Of a stretch of 64,000 nucleotides of DNA, positions 17,888 to 26,467 are shown in pieces; position 1 is the first letter of the stretch; each line of letters starts with the position of its first letter. The notes under the pieces were generated by a model. That model searched no databases, had not been told where the DNA came from, and saw only the letters and a list, made by a program, of their open reading frames with translations. The position numbers were made by a program, and so were the translations under genes. Source of the stretch: Pseudomonas sp. HOU2 (lineage in GTDB: Bacteria > Pseudomonadota > Gammaproteobacteria > Pseudomonadales > Pseudomonadaceae); contig NZ_CP160398.1 in the NCBI RefSeq assembly GCF_040729435.1, positions 1,054,001 through 1,118,000 of the forward strand, read 5' to 3'.

Positions 17888-19188
17888 GCCGCAGCCATTA
17901 CCTCAAGCACCTGGCGCTGAGCATGGGCACCAAACTGGCGATGATCGCCTTGCGCCTGCTGCGCAACGTGTTGCTGGCGCGGATCCTCGGGCCGAGTGAA
18001 CGGGGGTTGTTCGCGCTGCTCAGCACCTTGCCCGACCTGATCAGCGCCGCCACCAGTGGCGGGCTGAATTCGGCCGTGGGTTATCAGGCTGCCAAGCAAC
18101 GGCCCATGGGGCTGCTGCTGAGTCAGGTGTTGGTGTTCGGTTGCTTGCTCGCGGGTCTGCTGACTCTGCTGGTGGTGGCGCTGGTGCGCGAGTTCGGCAG
18201 TGAGCTGGATGTCACCGTGCAGCTCGGCCTGCTGGCCTGGCTGTTGCTGCTGGCGGTGCCGCTGACCGTGCTGAAAAGTGGCCTGCTGACCCTGCACAAC
18301 GCCTCCGGCGGCGTGGTCGCGTTCAATGCCTTGCGCCTGACCGAATCACTGGCGCCGCTGCTGCTGTTTCTCGCGCTGTTCTGGATGTGGAAAAGCGCGG
18401 CGCTGGAAGCGGCGCTGATCAGCTGGCTGGCCGGGATCAGCCTGGTGGTGCTGGCCGGTTGGGTCTGGCTCAAACGGGCGCAACCGCTGCAACTGCAATG
18501 GGATCGCGCCAGCCAGAACGAACTGCTGCGCTACAGCGCCCGCAGCCATCCGGACCTGCTGTTCCAGCAAGTGATTCTGCGCTCGGATTACCTGTTCATC
18601 GGCGCCCTGCTCGGCAGCACCGCGCTAGGTCATTACGCCATGGCCAGTGCCGCCGCCGAACTGCTGCTGATCGTTCCGGAAGCGGTGACCACGCCGCTGA
18701 TGAAGCGCCTGCTGCAACAGGACGAAGGCATGGACAAGGTCACCCCGCTGGCCCTGCGCCTGACCGCCACGGTGATGCTCGGCGCGTGCCTGACGATGGC
18801 GCTGATCGGCAACTGGTTGATCGTCACCCTGTTCGGCATCGCCTACCAACCGGCGTATCCGGCGCTGCTCGCCTTGCTGCCGGGGCTGCTCGGCCTGTGC
18901 TACGCAAGCATCCTGCGTCTGGACCTGCTGGGAAAAAACCGCCCCGGCACGGTGTCGCTGCTGATGGGCCTCGGCGCCCTGCTCAATCTGGCGCTGAACC
19001 TGGTGTTGATTCCGGCCTACGGCATCGTTGGCGCAGCGGCGGCTTCATCAATTGCCTATCTGGCCGTCACCGTGGCGATGCTGGTGTTGTACTGCCGTTT
19101 GAGCGGTGTGGCGTTCTGGCAAACTTTGATCATCCTGCCCAGTGACATCGCGCCGATGTGGCAGATGCTGCAACGGAAGGCCGCATGA
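17884..19188 (+). CDS. Wzx-type lipid-linked oligosaccharide flippase
   Basis: 434 residues from the ATG at 17884. The sequence is almost entirely hydrophobic helices (12 to 14) in the MOP/MATE-like pattern of the polysaccharide_synt family, beginning MGTKLAMIALRLLRNVLLARILGP with the typical RILGPSERG turn. It should move the undecaprenyl-linked repeat unit across the inner membrane for Wzy polymerisation. It overlaps the deacetylase upstream and the secreted glycosidase-like gene downstream by 4 bp each. Confidence 0.9.
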   Translation: MSRSHYLKHLALSMGTKLAMIALRLLRNVLLARILGPSERGLFALLSTLPDLISAATSGGLNSAVGYQAAKQRPMGLLLSQVLVFGCLLAGLLTLLVVALVREFGSELDVTVQLGLLAWLLLLAVPLTVLKSGLLTLHNASGGVVAFNALRLTESLAPLLLFLALFWMWKSAALEAALISWLAGISLVVLAGWVWLKRAQPLQLQWDRASQNELLRYSARSHPDLLFQQVILRSDYLFIGALLGSTALGHYAMASAAAELLLIVPEAVTTPLMKRLLQQDEGMDKVTPLALRLTATVMLGACLTMALIGNWLIVTLFGIAYQPAYPALLALLPGLLGLCYASILRLDLLGKNRPGTVSLLMGLGALLNLALNLVLIPAYGIVGAAAASSIAYLAVTVAMLVLYCRLSGVAFWQTLIILPSDIAPMWQMLQRKAA

Positions 19189-21104
19189 AAGGCCTGGTCC
19201 TGCTGCTCGGTCTCGGCCTGTCGCTGGACGCCTTTGCCGCGTCGATGCGCTGGGGCGAGATCCGCGACGGCAGCCTGTACCTGCAAACCGATCGCCCGGA
19301 CAGCGTGACCATCCGCTGGACCCCGGCGTGGCAGGCCGACGCCAACGAAGAGCATCTTTACCTGCTCGACGGCCAGGGTAAGTTGCAGGGCGAGCGCTTG
19401 ATCAAGGCCAGCGAAACCCGTGGCACTCAGAGCTGGCCGTTACTGCCCGGCTCGGCCAGTTATCGTCTGGAAATTCCCGGCTACAGCTTCCGCAATTACC
19501 GGGTCGAACACGATGAGCACACCGTGGCGCTGTTCGAGCCGGCCAAGGTGCATTTCAGCGCGCAGACGCAGAACGGCGACGAGTTGTATTTCAAGGTGGC
19601 GCCGGGGGAACACGCGGTACTCGCCGGCAAGTTCCATGGCGGAGTAAATGCTCTGCAAGCGCAACGGGTGGGCGATGATCGGCCGCTGACGCTAGCGCTC
19701 AAACCCTATCGCGCCTATTGGCAGTTCGATCAACTGGCGCTGCCGGTCAGCGAGCGCGAACAGATCTGGCGCCTGCGTCTGCAAGGCAGCGGCAAAGCGG
19801 CGTTCTGGCTCGACGGCACGGCCAATCGGTTTGCGCAGAATCCGCAGCAACTCAAACCCGTGCGCGAAGAGACCGGCCAGATCCACCTGACCCTGCACGA
19901 CAAAATCCTCGGGCGCACCCCGGATCTGGGCATCGCCCTGCCCTACGTAATGCCGCCCGCCAGTAGCCATGCGGTGCTGGATGCGCTGAAACCGAGCGCC
20001 GCCAGCTACTACAGTTTTGTCGATGTCACGGCGAAAAATCCGCACTTCGAAGACGCGTTTCGTCTGGCTTATCAGGAGCGCTTCGGCATCCGTCAGGACA
20101 TCACCCTGCTCGCCGGTAGCCAGCGTCAGGCTGACTTGCGCGCCGATATGCAAAGCAATGGCGGCCTCGATGCATGGCTGGCCGGCACCCGCGCGCTCGG
20201 CGGCAAAGGCACGCACTACATCGGCTTTGCTGATGAGCCGAACCTCAACTATTCGAGCTTCGAACAATACCGGGCGATTTTCGCCAGCATGGCCAGACAG
20301 GTGCGCAGTGATCCGGCGAATGCCAGGGCCGGGGTGCGCATCGCCATGCCGGCCAGTTCACGGCTGGTCAACGGGCCGTTTGCCGATAACGCGGCAGACA
20401 AGCGCGGCATCGACTGGGCGCGGCGCTTGCTCGGTGAATCCGCCGAGCAGATCGACGCACTGGCGTGGCACGAATGGATGATCCGCGACCTGCTCGCCAC
20501 CCGGGTCTATCGCGACAGCGTGCGCCGCGCCGCCGAACTGGTCGGCCTCGATGGCCACGGCCAGCCGCGCAAGGCCTTGCTGCTGGATCAGACCAATATG
20601 TCCAGCGGCTCCAGCCTCAGCCCCTACGATCAGGAAACCCACTACGCCTCGCTGTGGTGGGCCTCGGTGGTGATCAACGCCTCGCAGGACGGTTTGCTGA
20701 CGATGCTCAACTGGTTTCAGGCCGCCGACGAGCCGCAGTACCCCAAGGGCATGATCCGGGTTTTGGGCGCTGAGCGTTTCGAGCTGAAACCGGTGGGTCT
20801 GGCCCAGCAATTCATCGCTCAGCATTGGCTGCACCAAGTACTGTGGCTGGAGAACGATGCGTTTGAAGTCGACGTGCTGGCGATGGCCGACGACGACCAG
20901 CGTGGCCTGCTCGGTGTGAACAAAGGCACGCGGTTGCAGCGTGTCGACCTGAGCGGCGCCAGATGCCCGCTGAACAGCGGCGCGTTGCGTTACTTCGGCG
21001 CAGACAACCGCAGTCGCGACGCGCCGTTTGCCTGCCGCGACGGACGCGTCAGCTTCGACTTGCCGGGGCAAACCCTGTTCGCGTTGAGCTGGAGCGCGTC
21101 ATGA
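19185..21104 (+). CDS. Secreted glycoside-hydrolase-like protein of the polysaccharide locus
   Basis: 639 residues with a signal peptide (about 1-20, ending AFA). The N-terminal 250 residues look like beta-rich domains. The middle part (about 290-560) looks like a TIM barrel: FADEPNLNYSSF resembles the acid/base loop (N/D-E-P) of clan GH-A glycosidases, with later LAWHEWMIRD, LLLDQTNMSSG and LTMLNWFQ strands. A small beta domain closes the protein. By position it may play the part PslG (a GH39 protein) plays in the Psl locus: trimming or releasing polymer in the periplasm. The clan assignment is by eye, and catalytic residues are not proven. Confidence 0.7.
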   Translation: MKGLVLLLGLGLSLDAFAASMRWGEIRDGSLYLQTDRPDSVTIRWTPAWQADANEEHLYLLDGQGKLQGERLIKASETRGTQSWPLLPGSASYRLEIPGYSFRNYRVEHDEHTVALFEPAKVHFSAQTQNGDELYFKVAPGEHAVLAGKFHGGVNALQAQRVGDDRPLTLALKPYRAYWQFDQLALPVSEREQIWRLRLQGSGKAAFWLDGTANRFAQNPQQLKPVREETGQIHLTLHDKILGRTPDLGIALPYVMPPASSHAVLDALKPSAASYYSFVDVTAKNPHFEDAFRLAYQERFGIRQDITLLAGSQRQADLRADMQSNGGLDAWLAGTRALGGKGTHYIGFADEPNLNYSSFEQYRAIFASMARQVRSDPANARAGVRIAMPASSRLVNGPFADNAADKRGIDWARRLLGESAEQIDALAWHEWMIRDLLATRVYRDSVRRAAELVGLDGHGQPRKALLLDQTNMSSGSSLSPYDQETHYASLWWASVVINASQDGLLTMLNWFQAADEPQYPKGMIRVLGAERFELKPVGLAQQFIAQHWLHQVLWLENDAFEVDVLAMADDDQRGLLGVNKGTRLQRVDLSGARCPLNSGALRYFGADNRSRDAPFACRDGRVSFDLPGQTLFALSWSAS

Positions 21105-21140
21105 ACCCGAATTTCAGACAATGCATGGCGAATACAAAAT

Positions 21141-21245
21141 TGTGGCGAGGGAGCTTGCTCCCGCCGGGCTGCGAAGCGGCCCCGATACTTGCGCCCCCAT
21201 TGGCGACTGCTGCGCAGCCGAGCGGGAGCAAGCTCCCTCGCCACA
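21141..21245. repeat. REPIN (paired inverted REP)
   Basis: Two inverted arms, TGTGGCGAGGGAGCTTGCTC at 21141 and its complement ending at 21245, flank a variable centre. It sits inside the polysaccharide operon, between the glycosidase-like gene and the first GNAT gene, where it could act as an mRNA stabiliser or partial terminator. Confidence 0.85.
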
Positions 21246-21280
21246 GTCGTTCGCCCTGCGATATCGCCGGAGTACAGAAC

Positions 21281-21970
21281 ATGGGTACCGTCAGCAAACT
21301 CAGCCAGCACATCAAACAAAAAGGCCTGCGCGCCACCCTCGCCAAGGCGTGGAAGCACTACGTGTTTTTCCATCAGGAATTGCTGTGGATGGAGCGCGAT
21401 CTGGTCAGTCCGGTACCACCGCACAGCCTCAAACCGTATCCGCCACTGCGGGTGGTGAAGATCACCGCCGACAACGCCAGCGCCTTCGCCCGCTACTTCG
21501 GCGATCGCGTCGGGACCATGGCCGAGCTGGCCAACGAAGGCCACACCGGGCACATGCACCTGGACGATCAGGGCGATGCCGTGGCGTTCATCTGGGGCAG
21601 CGCGCGGGACTATTTCGACCGGCATTACTACGGCTGCCTGTTCCCGGTGAAACCCGGCGAGTTCTTCGAATTCGGTGGCGAGCTGACCCGTGCCTACTGG
21701 GGCACCGAACTCTCGGTGGACCTGCAACTGGAACTGTGGAAAGCCATGGCGGCCCAGGGCTGCGACAAGGTGGTGGACGTCTGCGAGTTCCACAACGTCC
21801 CGGCGCTGAAACTGCACCTGCGCATGGGTTACACCGAGCAAGGCCGGATCATGAACGTCTACACCCTGTTCGGTCGCTGGCGCTTCTACCGCGAAACCCG
21901 CTACAGCGGTTCGCGACTGGATGCGCTGCGCAAACCATCCCGCCCACCTGTCACAGCCACGGCGGCCTGA
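21281..21970 (+). CDS. GNAT-type N-acetyltransferase, copy 1
   Basis: 229 residues from the ATG at 21281. The region DVCEFHNVPALKLHLRMGYTEQ matches the last part of the GNAT fold, where helix 4 and the RxGY-like turn bind acetyl-CoA, and FIWGSARDY and FFEFGGE lie in the central sheet. It is closely similar along its whole length to the protein encoded at 24036 (about seven in ten residues by eye). In an exopolysaccharide operon it probably acylates a sugar or sugar nucleotide. It follows the REPIN and is 4 bp from the next gene. The function is inferred from fold and context. Confidence 0.75.
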   Translation: MGTVSKLSQHIKQKGLRATLAKAWKHYVFFHQELLWMERDLVSPVPPHSLKPYPPLRVVKITADNASAFARYFGDRVGTMAELANEGHTGHMHLDDQGDAVAFIWGSARDYFDRHYYGCLFPVKPGEFFEFGGELTRAYWGTELSVDLQLELWKAMAAQGCDKVVDVCEFHNVPALKLHLRMGYTEQGRIMNVYTLFGRWRFYRETRYSGSRLDALRKPSRPPVTATAA

Positions 21971-21974
21971 GCCC

Positions 21975-23159
21975 ATGACGGCGCGATTCGAATGGCGCAC
22001 TTCATTGTGCGCGGCCGACTTCCCGACAGCAGCGTACGAAGCGCTGCGTCTGCGGGTGACGGATCACACACCGTTCAACCACCTGGGCTGGTTGTGCGCG
22101 GCGGAGCAGGCACTGGGCGCGGGTGAGCGCCTGCACATCCTGCTCGGTTGGGATGCGGACGAATTGCGCCTGTGCCTGCCACTGGTGGCGGGCCGCGAGC
22201 GTTTTGCCGGCGTGCCATTCCGCGTGCTGCATCACTTGGGCTATCCGTTGGCGGACCGGCTGGCGCTGCTGTCATTACTCAAGGGCGAAGACATGCGCGA
22301 AGCCTTGCGCCTGATCCGCCGACAACTGCCGCACGCCCTGCTGCAGCTCAACGAACTGTCCGAGCCGGCGGGTGAGGAAAGCGCCCTGACCGCATGGATG
22401 GCTCACAGCTCTGCTGGCGAACGCCGTCTCAGTTGCCGGGTGCCGGTGCATCTGATCAGCGACGCCGATCATCAGGAGGTCTCCGGCGACCCACGCTACA
22501 AGCTGCGGCGCGCACGCAAACGAATTGCCGCGTGTGGCGCCCAGGTGCGGCGCATCAGCCCCGACGCGCTGAGCATGGGTCCACTGTTGCAAGCGATCAG
22601 CGAAGTCGAAGCGGTGAGCTGGAAAGGCGACGAAGGCGTGGGGATCTTTGCCAGCGAGCGCAGTCGGCAATGGATCGAACGCGCCTTCACCGCCCTCGCC
22701 GGCCAGGGACTGGTGCGGGTAGTGACGCTGGAACTCAACGGGCGTTGTATCAGCTATCGCCTCGGCTTGCTGGAACAGGGCCGACTCTACGATTACAACC
22801 TTGCGTTCCTGCCGCAATACGCCGATCTGGGCAGCGGCCGGGTGCTGCTTGAGGAATGGATTCGCTGGGGGCTGGACGAGCATTGGCGCTGGATCGATGC
22901 CTCGCGGGTCAGTCTGGAAAACTCCAGCCACCAACTGCACGAACGCATGACCGGACAACTGGAACACTGGCGCTGGAGTTTCTATTCCTGGCGCCCCAGC
23001 GGGATGTTGCTGGGGCTGGGGTTGCGGCTCTGGCAGCGCTTGAAACCGACGGTGCAGCAATGGCGCGCGCGACGTGCGGCCAGACCGGCATCGGCGCCCA
23101 CACCTGTCGTCATCACCACGGAGGGCGATCATGCCTCGCCAAGTCATAGTCAACGCTGA
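21975..23159 (+). CDS. CelD/BcsL-like (FemAB-type GNAT) acetyltransferase
   Basis: 394 residues, ATG at 21975, just after the previous stop. It has the double-GNAT organisation of the CelD/BcsL family: an N-terminal half with FNHLGWLCAAEQ and LRLCLPLVAGR, then a domain with SWKGDEGVGIF, the CoA-side strand GRCISYRLGLLEQGRLYDYNLAF (bases/residues not all conserved) and DLGSGRVLLEEWI. Such proteins occur in many polysaccharide loci and probably transfer acyl groups. Its 3' end overlaps the ChbG-like gene by 29 bp. Confidence 0.78.
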   Translation: MTARFEWRTSLCAADFPTAAYEALRLRVTDHTPFNHLGWLCAAEQALGAGERLHILLGWDADELRLCLPLVAGRERFAGVPFRVLHHLGYPLADRLALLSLLKGEDMREALRLIRRQLPHALLQLNELSEPAGEESALTAWMAHSSAGERRLSCRVPVHLISDADHQEVSGDPRYKLRRARKRIAACGAQVRRISPDALSMGPLLQAISEVEAVSWKGDEGVGIFASERSRQWIERAFTALAGQGLVRVVTLELNGRCISYRLGLLEQGRLYDYNLAFLPQYADLGSGRVLLEEWIRWGLDEHWRWIDASRVSLENSSHQLHERMTGQLEHWRWSFYSWRPSGMLLGLGLRLWQRLKPTVQQWRARRAARPASAPTPVVITTEGDHASPSHSQR

Positions 23160-23922
23160 CGATTTCGGTTTGAGCCCGAACGAAAACGCGACGATCTTCG
23201 CCGCGTTTCAGGCCGGGGTCATCAGCTCGGCCACGGCCATGGCCAACATGCCGGCCTTCGAAGCAGCCTGCGCGATGGCCCGGCATCCGTCGCTGCAAGG
23301 TCGGGTCGGGTTGCACTTCAACCTGACTTACGGGCGGCCGCTGAGCAGCTCGATCCTGCGCAGTCGCACCTTCTGCGATGGCCATGGCGTGTTCGATCTG
23401 AGCCTGCCACGGCACAGCTTTTTGCTCAGTCGCGAAGATCGTGACGCGGTGCGTGAAGAGTTGCAGGCGCAGTGGCAGCGCTGTGTCGAACATGGCGTGC
23501 GACCTAGCCATATCGACTCGCATCAGCACGTACACAACATCTGGCCGATCGGCGAAATCGTCGCGCGCTTTGCTGCCCATCAAGGCGTGCCGATTCGCCT
23601 GGCGCGCAACCTGGGGCAGAACCTCAGCCTGCCGAAACGCGTGTTCAAAGGCTTGCTCAACTGGCGCTTGCAGAGTCTGGCCGGAGCCACGGCGGACTAT
23701 GTGTGCACGCCGGTGGACCTGCGCAACGATCCCGCGCCGACCGACGGCGTGCTGGAAATCGTTGCCCACCCGAATGAGCTCGGGAGCGATTTCGGGGATG
23801 CCTATCTCAATCCCGGAGAGTCCCTGAGCCGCGTGCTAGAGCAGCGGCTGCCGGGCGTTCCACGGGTTTCCTATGCCGACCTGAACAAGGACTTTCTACG
23901 CGGTGCTGCGGCACTCGATTGA
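23131..23922 (+). CDS. ChbG/HpnK (YdjC) family carbohydrate deacetylase
   Basis: 263 residues from the ATG at 23131, preceded by an ACGGAGGG ribosome site. The metal and catalytic motifs of the YdjC fold are all present: VNADDFGLS at residues 6-14, LHFNLTYGR (about 65) and the IDSHQHVHN block (about 125). Members deacetylate N-acetylated sugars (ChbG: chito-oligosaccharides; HpnK: a hopanoid glycoside). Here it is a cytoplasmic deacetylase of the polysaccharide pathway, alongside the NodB-type enzyme at 16886, so the repeat unit may contain a free amino sugar. Confidence 0.88.
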   Translation: MPRQVIVNADDFGLSPNENATIFAAFQAGVISSATAMANMPAFEAACAMARHPSLQGRVGLHFNLTYGRPLSSSILRSRTFCDGHGVFDLSLPRHSFLLSREDRDAVREELQAQWQRCVEHGVRPSHIDSHQHVHNIWPIGEIVARFAAHQGVPIRLARNLGQNLSLPKRVFKGLLNWRLQSLAGATADYVCTPVDLRNDPAPTDGVLEIVAHPNELGSDFGDAYLNPGESLSRVLEQRLPGVPRVSYADLNKDFLRGAAALD

Positions 23923-24035
23923 TCTACATAACTTGCAATACTTTCGAAGATGGCGCTTCGAAACGGCGTTGCAGGTGTGATCTATACCCACAAAAGCAAC
24001 ATCCACCACACCGGGCTTCGGCCACGGAGGGCAAC

Positions 24036-24728
24036 ATGAGTGTTATCGAAAAACTGCGCGAACGCATTCGTCAAAAGGGCCTCGGCCGACTCTTCGCCAC
24101 CTTGTGGAAGCGCTACGTGTTCTTCCATTGGGAGCTGCTGTGGATGGAGCGCGATCTGGTCTCCCCGGTGCCACCGCACAAGCTGCGTCCGTACGAAGGT
24201 TTGCGCAAAGTCGATATCACCCAGCTCAACACTGGCGCCTTCGCCAAACACTTCGGCGACCGCGTCGAGACCATGGCCGAACTCGCCGCCGAAGGCCACA
24301 CCGGGCACATGTACCTGGATGCCGACGGCCACGCGGTGGCGTTCATCTGGGGCAGTATTCGTGACTATCACGACCGTCACTATTACGGCTGCTGGTTCCC
24401 GGTCAAACCCGGCGAGTTCTTCGAGTTCGGCGGCGAAATGGCCCGGCCGTATTTCGGCACCAGCCTGTCGGTGGACGTGCAAGTCGCGCTGTGGGAAGCG
24501 ATGGCCGCCCAAGGCTGCGACAAAGTCGTCGACGTCTGCGAAACCCATAACATCCCGGCGCTGAAACTGCACATCCGCATGGGCTACCACGAACAGGGCC
24601 GCGTCACCCACGTCTACGGCCTGTTCGGCCACTGGCGCTTCTACCGCGAAACCCGCTACGACGGCTCACGCCTGGAACCCCTGCGCAAACCCGGACGGCC
24701 GGTGGTGAGTGCGACGGCGCAGGCTTGA
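24036..24728 (+). CDS. GNAT-type N-acetyltransferase, copy 2
   Basis: 230 residues from the ATG at 24036 with an ACGGAGGG ribosome site. It is a paralogue of the product of 21281-21970: the blocks LLWMERDLVSPVPPH, EGHTGHM, VKPGEFFEFGGE and GRWRFYRETRY (copy 1; HWRFYRETRY here) are shared. The acetyl-CoA region reads ETHNIPALKLHIRMGY. It is separated from the deacetylase gene by 113 bp and is the last gene of the plus-strand run before REP elements. It is probably a tandem duplication product with altered specificity. Confidence 0.75.
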   Translation: MSVIEKLRERIRQKGLGRLFATLWKRYVFFHWELLWMERDLVSPVPPHKLRPYEGLRKVDITQLNTGAFAKHFGDRVETMAELAAEGHTGHMYLDADGHAVAFIWGSIRDYHDRHYYGCWFPVKPGEFFEFGGEMARPYFGTSLSVDVQVALWEAMAAQGCDKVVDVCETHNIPALKLHIRMGYHEQGRVTHVYGLFGHWRFYRETRYDGSRLEPLRKPGRPVVSATAQA

Positions 24729-24744
24729 TCAATCGTTAGAGGTG

Positions 24745-24840
24745 TGGCGGCCATTTGGCCGCCTTCGCGAGCAGGCTCGCTCCTACAGTGGATTTGTGTA
24801 CGACACCGATCAAATGTAGGAGTGAGCCTGCTCGCGATGA
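24745..24840. repeat. Hairpin and REPIN after the polysaccharide operon
   Basis: A short palindrome GGCGGCCATTTGGCCGCC (24746-24763) runs into a REP pair: CGCGAGCAGGCTCGCTCCTAC from 24766 and its inverse ending at 24840. There is no T-run, so this is not a classical terminator, but it marks the end of the operon. Confidence 0.75.
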
Positions 24841-24989
24841 GGCAGGTAGCTGTTCGCTATGTTTTGTGCGTAACACAGGACTTTGCCCACACCCGAAAAA
24901 GAATCGCCCTCCTGACCTAAAGGCTATGCCTGACTGTTGCCAATGGCGTGATCAAGTAAATTGGCGCAAAAACACAAGGGAGCAGAACG

Positions 24990-25190
24990 TTGAGCCACAA
25001 ACTCATCAGCCTGGAGTTGCCGTCATTACTCGTAGATGTCGCGGCCATTCGTGAATATCTGAAACAAGTGCTAAGCGATGACGACGATGAAGAGTTGCTT
25101 CGAGCCATCGGCTATGTGGCAGAGGCTTGCTCGAACATTCAGAAGGGTCAAACGGGCAAAGTTGGTTCAGATTCTTTCAGCCAGACTTGA
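24990..25190 (+). pseudogene. Small protein resembling the N-terminal part of a HigA-like antidote; probably truncated
   Basis: 66 codons from a TTG start with AAGGGAG upstream. Residues about 17-50 (VAAIREYLKQVL ... LLRAIGYVAEA) resemble the first helices of the 'putative addiction module antidote' helix-turn-helix family, whose members are about 90-100 aa. The helix-turn-helix and C-terminus expected after VAEA are missing; the frame ends in unrelated sequence just before a REPIN at 25206. No toxin gene is adjacent. It could instead be an intact small protein of unknown function. Confidence 0.45.
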
Positions 25191-25205
25191 GACCTTATCG
25201 ACGCC

Positions 25206-25280
25206 TTCGCTGGCAAGCCAGCTCCCACAGGGTGTTGTGCAAGTCCCAAAAAACTGTGGGAGTCTGGCTTGCCAGCGATG
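25206..25280. repeat. REPIN
   Basis: TTCGCTGGCAAGCCAGCTCC at 25206 is inverted at the right end (GGCTTGCCAGCGA, ending near 25279), with about 25 bp between the arms. It is the same REP class as the array at 3441-3772. It lies between the truncated small gene and the 3' end of the methyltransferase gene. Confidence 0.85.
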
Positions 25281-25305
25281 AGGCCCGTTGGATCGATGGA
25301 AAGCT

Positions 25306-26112
25306 TCAGGCCTTGCTGGCGACAAGGGTAAAGCACAGCGGCATCTGCGCTGGCTGATTCAGGTACTGGTCGTACACCTCTTCCCGGTTCGAATGTGCAT
25401 ATTCCCTGAAATGCGCGATGTTCAGGCCGGCGGCGATGGCACCGCTGAAAATGGCGCCGAGGGTGTGCACGAACCAGTAGGACTTGGCAGCCTGCTGCTC
25501 GACCTTGCCAACGTAGACGATCGGCTCTTGCTGCACGAATGGCTCGGCACGGAAGTAGGAGCTGGCGAGGCGGTACGGGTCTTCGGCGTCGGGGTCGACC
25601 ATTTCCAGAAACGGATGGGTTTCGTAGATCACCAGTTTGCCGCCCGGTTTGAGGGTCAGCGCGACATGGCGAAAGAACTCGCCGATGTCGGGCATCCAGT
25701 TCAGCACGCCGATGGTGATCAGTGCCACGTCGAAGCGGTTGTGCAGTGCGGCCGGCAGGTGATGGATATCGCTTTCGATGAATTCGGCGTGGTGTGGCGA
25801 GCGCTGGTTCAACTCGCGGGCCTGTTCGAGAAACGCTTCCGATTGATCGACGCCGACCACACTGCGCGCACCGAGGGCGTACAGCGACAGGCTTTCGCGG
25901 CCGTTGTTGCAACCGAGCTGAATCAGCGCTTTACCGTCGACGCCGACCTGCTCCAGCACGCCACGCAAGGTGTCGTCGAGACAGGAGAAATCAGCCTTTG
26001 ATACGTCGTTCAACAGCGCTTGCCATTCCGCCGATTCACGATGATGGCGAGCAGAATCGTTCCACGCCTGTCGATTGCTGTCGATGGCGGTTTTATTGTC
26101 GGGCACTTCCAT
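25306..26112 (-). CDS. Class I SAM-dependent methyltransferase
   Basis: 268 residues from the ATG at 26112; the longer in-frame start at 26211 lies in REP-rich DNA and is unlikely. Motif I is LIQLGCNNGRESLSL (about residues 64-78), the acidic ribose-binding residue is in VVGVDQSEAF, motif II/III is FDVALITIGVLNW, and post-I strands include LKPGGKLVIYE. It is a soluble, ordinary Rossmann-fold methyltransferase. The substrate is unknown. It is monocistronic, flanked on both sides by REP elements. Confidence 0.88.
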   Translation of the reverse strand: MEVPDNKTAIDSNRQAWNDSARHHRESAEWQALLNDVSKADFSCLDDTLRGVLEQVGVDGKALIQLGCNNGRESLSLYALGARSVVGVDQSEAFLEQARELNQRSPHHAEFIESDIHHLPAALHNRFDVALITIGVLNWMPDIGEFFRHVALTLKPGGKLVIYETHPFLEMVDPDAEDPYRLASSYFRAEPFVQQEPIVYVGKVEQQAAKSYWFVHTLGAIFSGAIAAGLNIAHFREYAHSNREEVYDQYLNQPAQMPLCFTLVASKA

Positions 26113-26382
26113 GGCGCACTCCGGGCGATGCTCGTGATTGAGCGGCTCCGAGTCTAGAACAGCCCGATCAGGACGGTTGTTGCGACTTTGTAAGCCACAC
26201 CGCCGTTCCACTGTGGGAGCTAACCTGCTAGCGATGGCGCCGACACAACCAACATCGTCAGTGCCTGAACCACCGCTATCGCGAGCAGGCTCGCTCCTAC
26301 ACGGGTTATGCGGGCAGTTCGACGTTATCCAGTGCCTTGTTCACCACATGCGCAATGCCAACCCGAATTGAAATACACCCCG
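26113..26382. repeat. Intergenic region with two single REP elements
   Basis: A single REP (CTGTGGGAGCTAACCTGCTAG) starts at 26211, and another of a different class (CGCGAGCAGGCTCGCTCCTAC) lies at 26280-26300. Nothing else recognisable was seen between the methyltransferase start and the next repeat, so the methyltransferase promoter must be in or beside this DNA. Confidence 0.6.
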
Positions 26383-26467
26383 TGTAGGAGATGCGGCACG
26401 CTGCGATCTTTTGATCTTGCTTCAAAAAAACAAAGTCAAAAGATCGCAGCGTGCCGCAGCTCCTACA
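26383..26467. repeat. Long perfect-arm inverted repeat (REPIN-like) overlapping the LysR stop codon
   Basis: GTGTAGGAG-type ends enclose the arms CACGCTGCGATCTTTTGA and TCAAAAGATCGCAGCGTG, with an A-rich loop. The right end supplies the stop codon of the LysR gene at 26463. A related element with the same GATCGCAGC core is at 34012-34092. Confidence 0.8.

Noticed and set aside
21281..24728. Composite transposon formed by the GNAT copies
   Set aside because: The repeated genes are not transposases and carry no terminal inverted repeats; simple duplication explains them.
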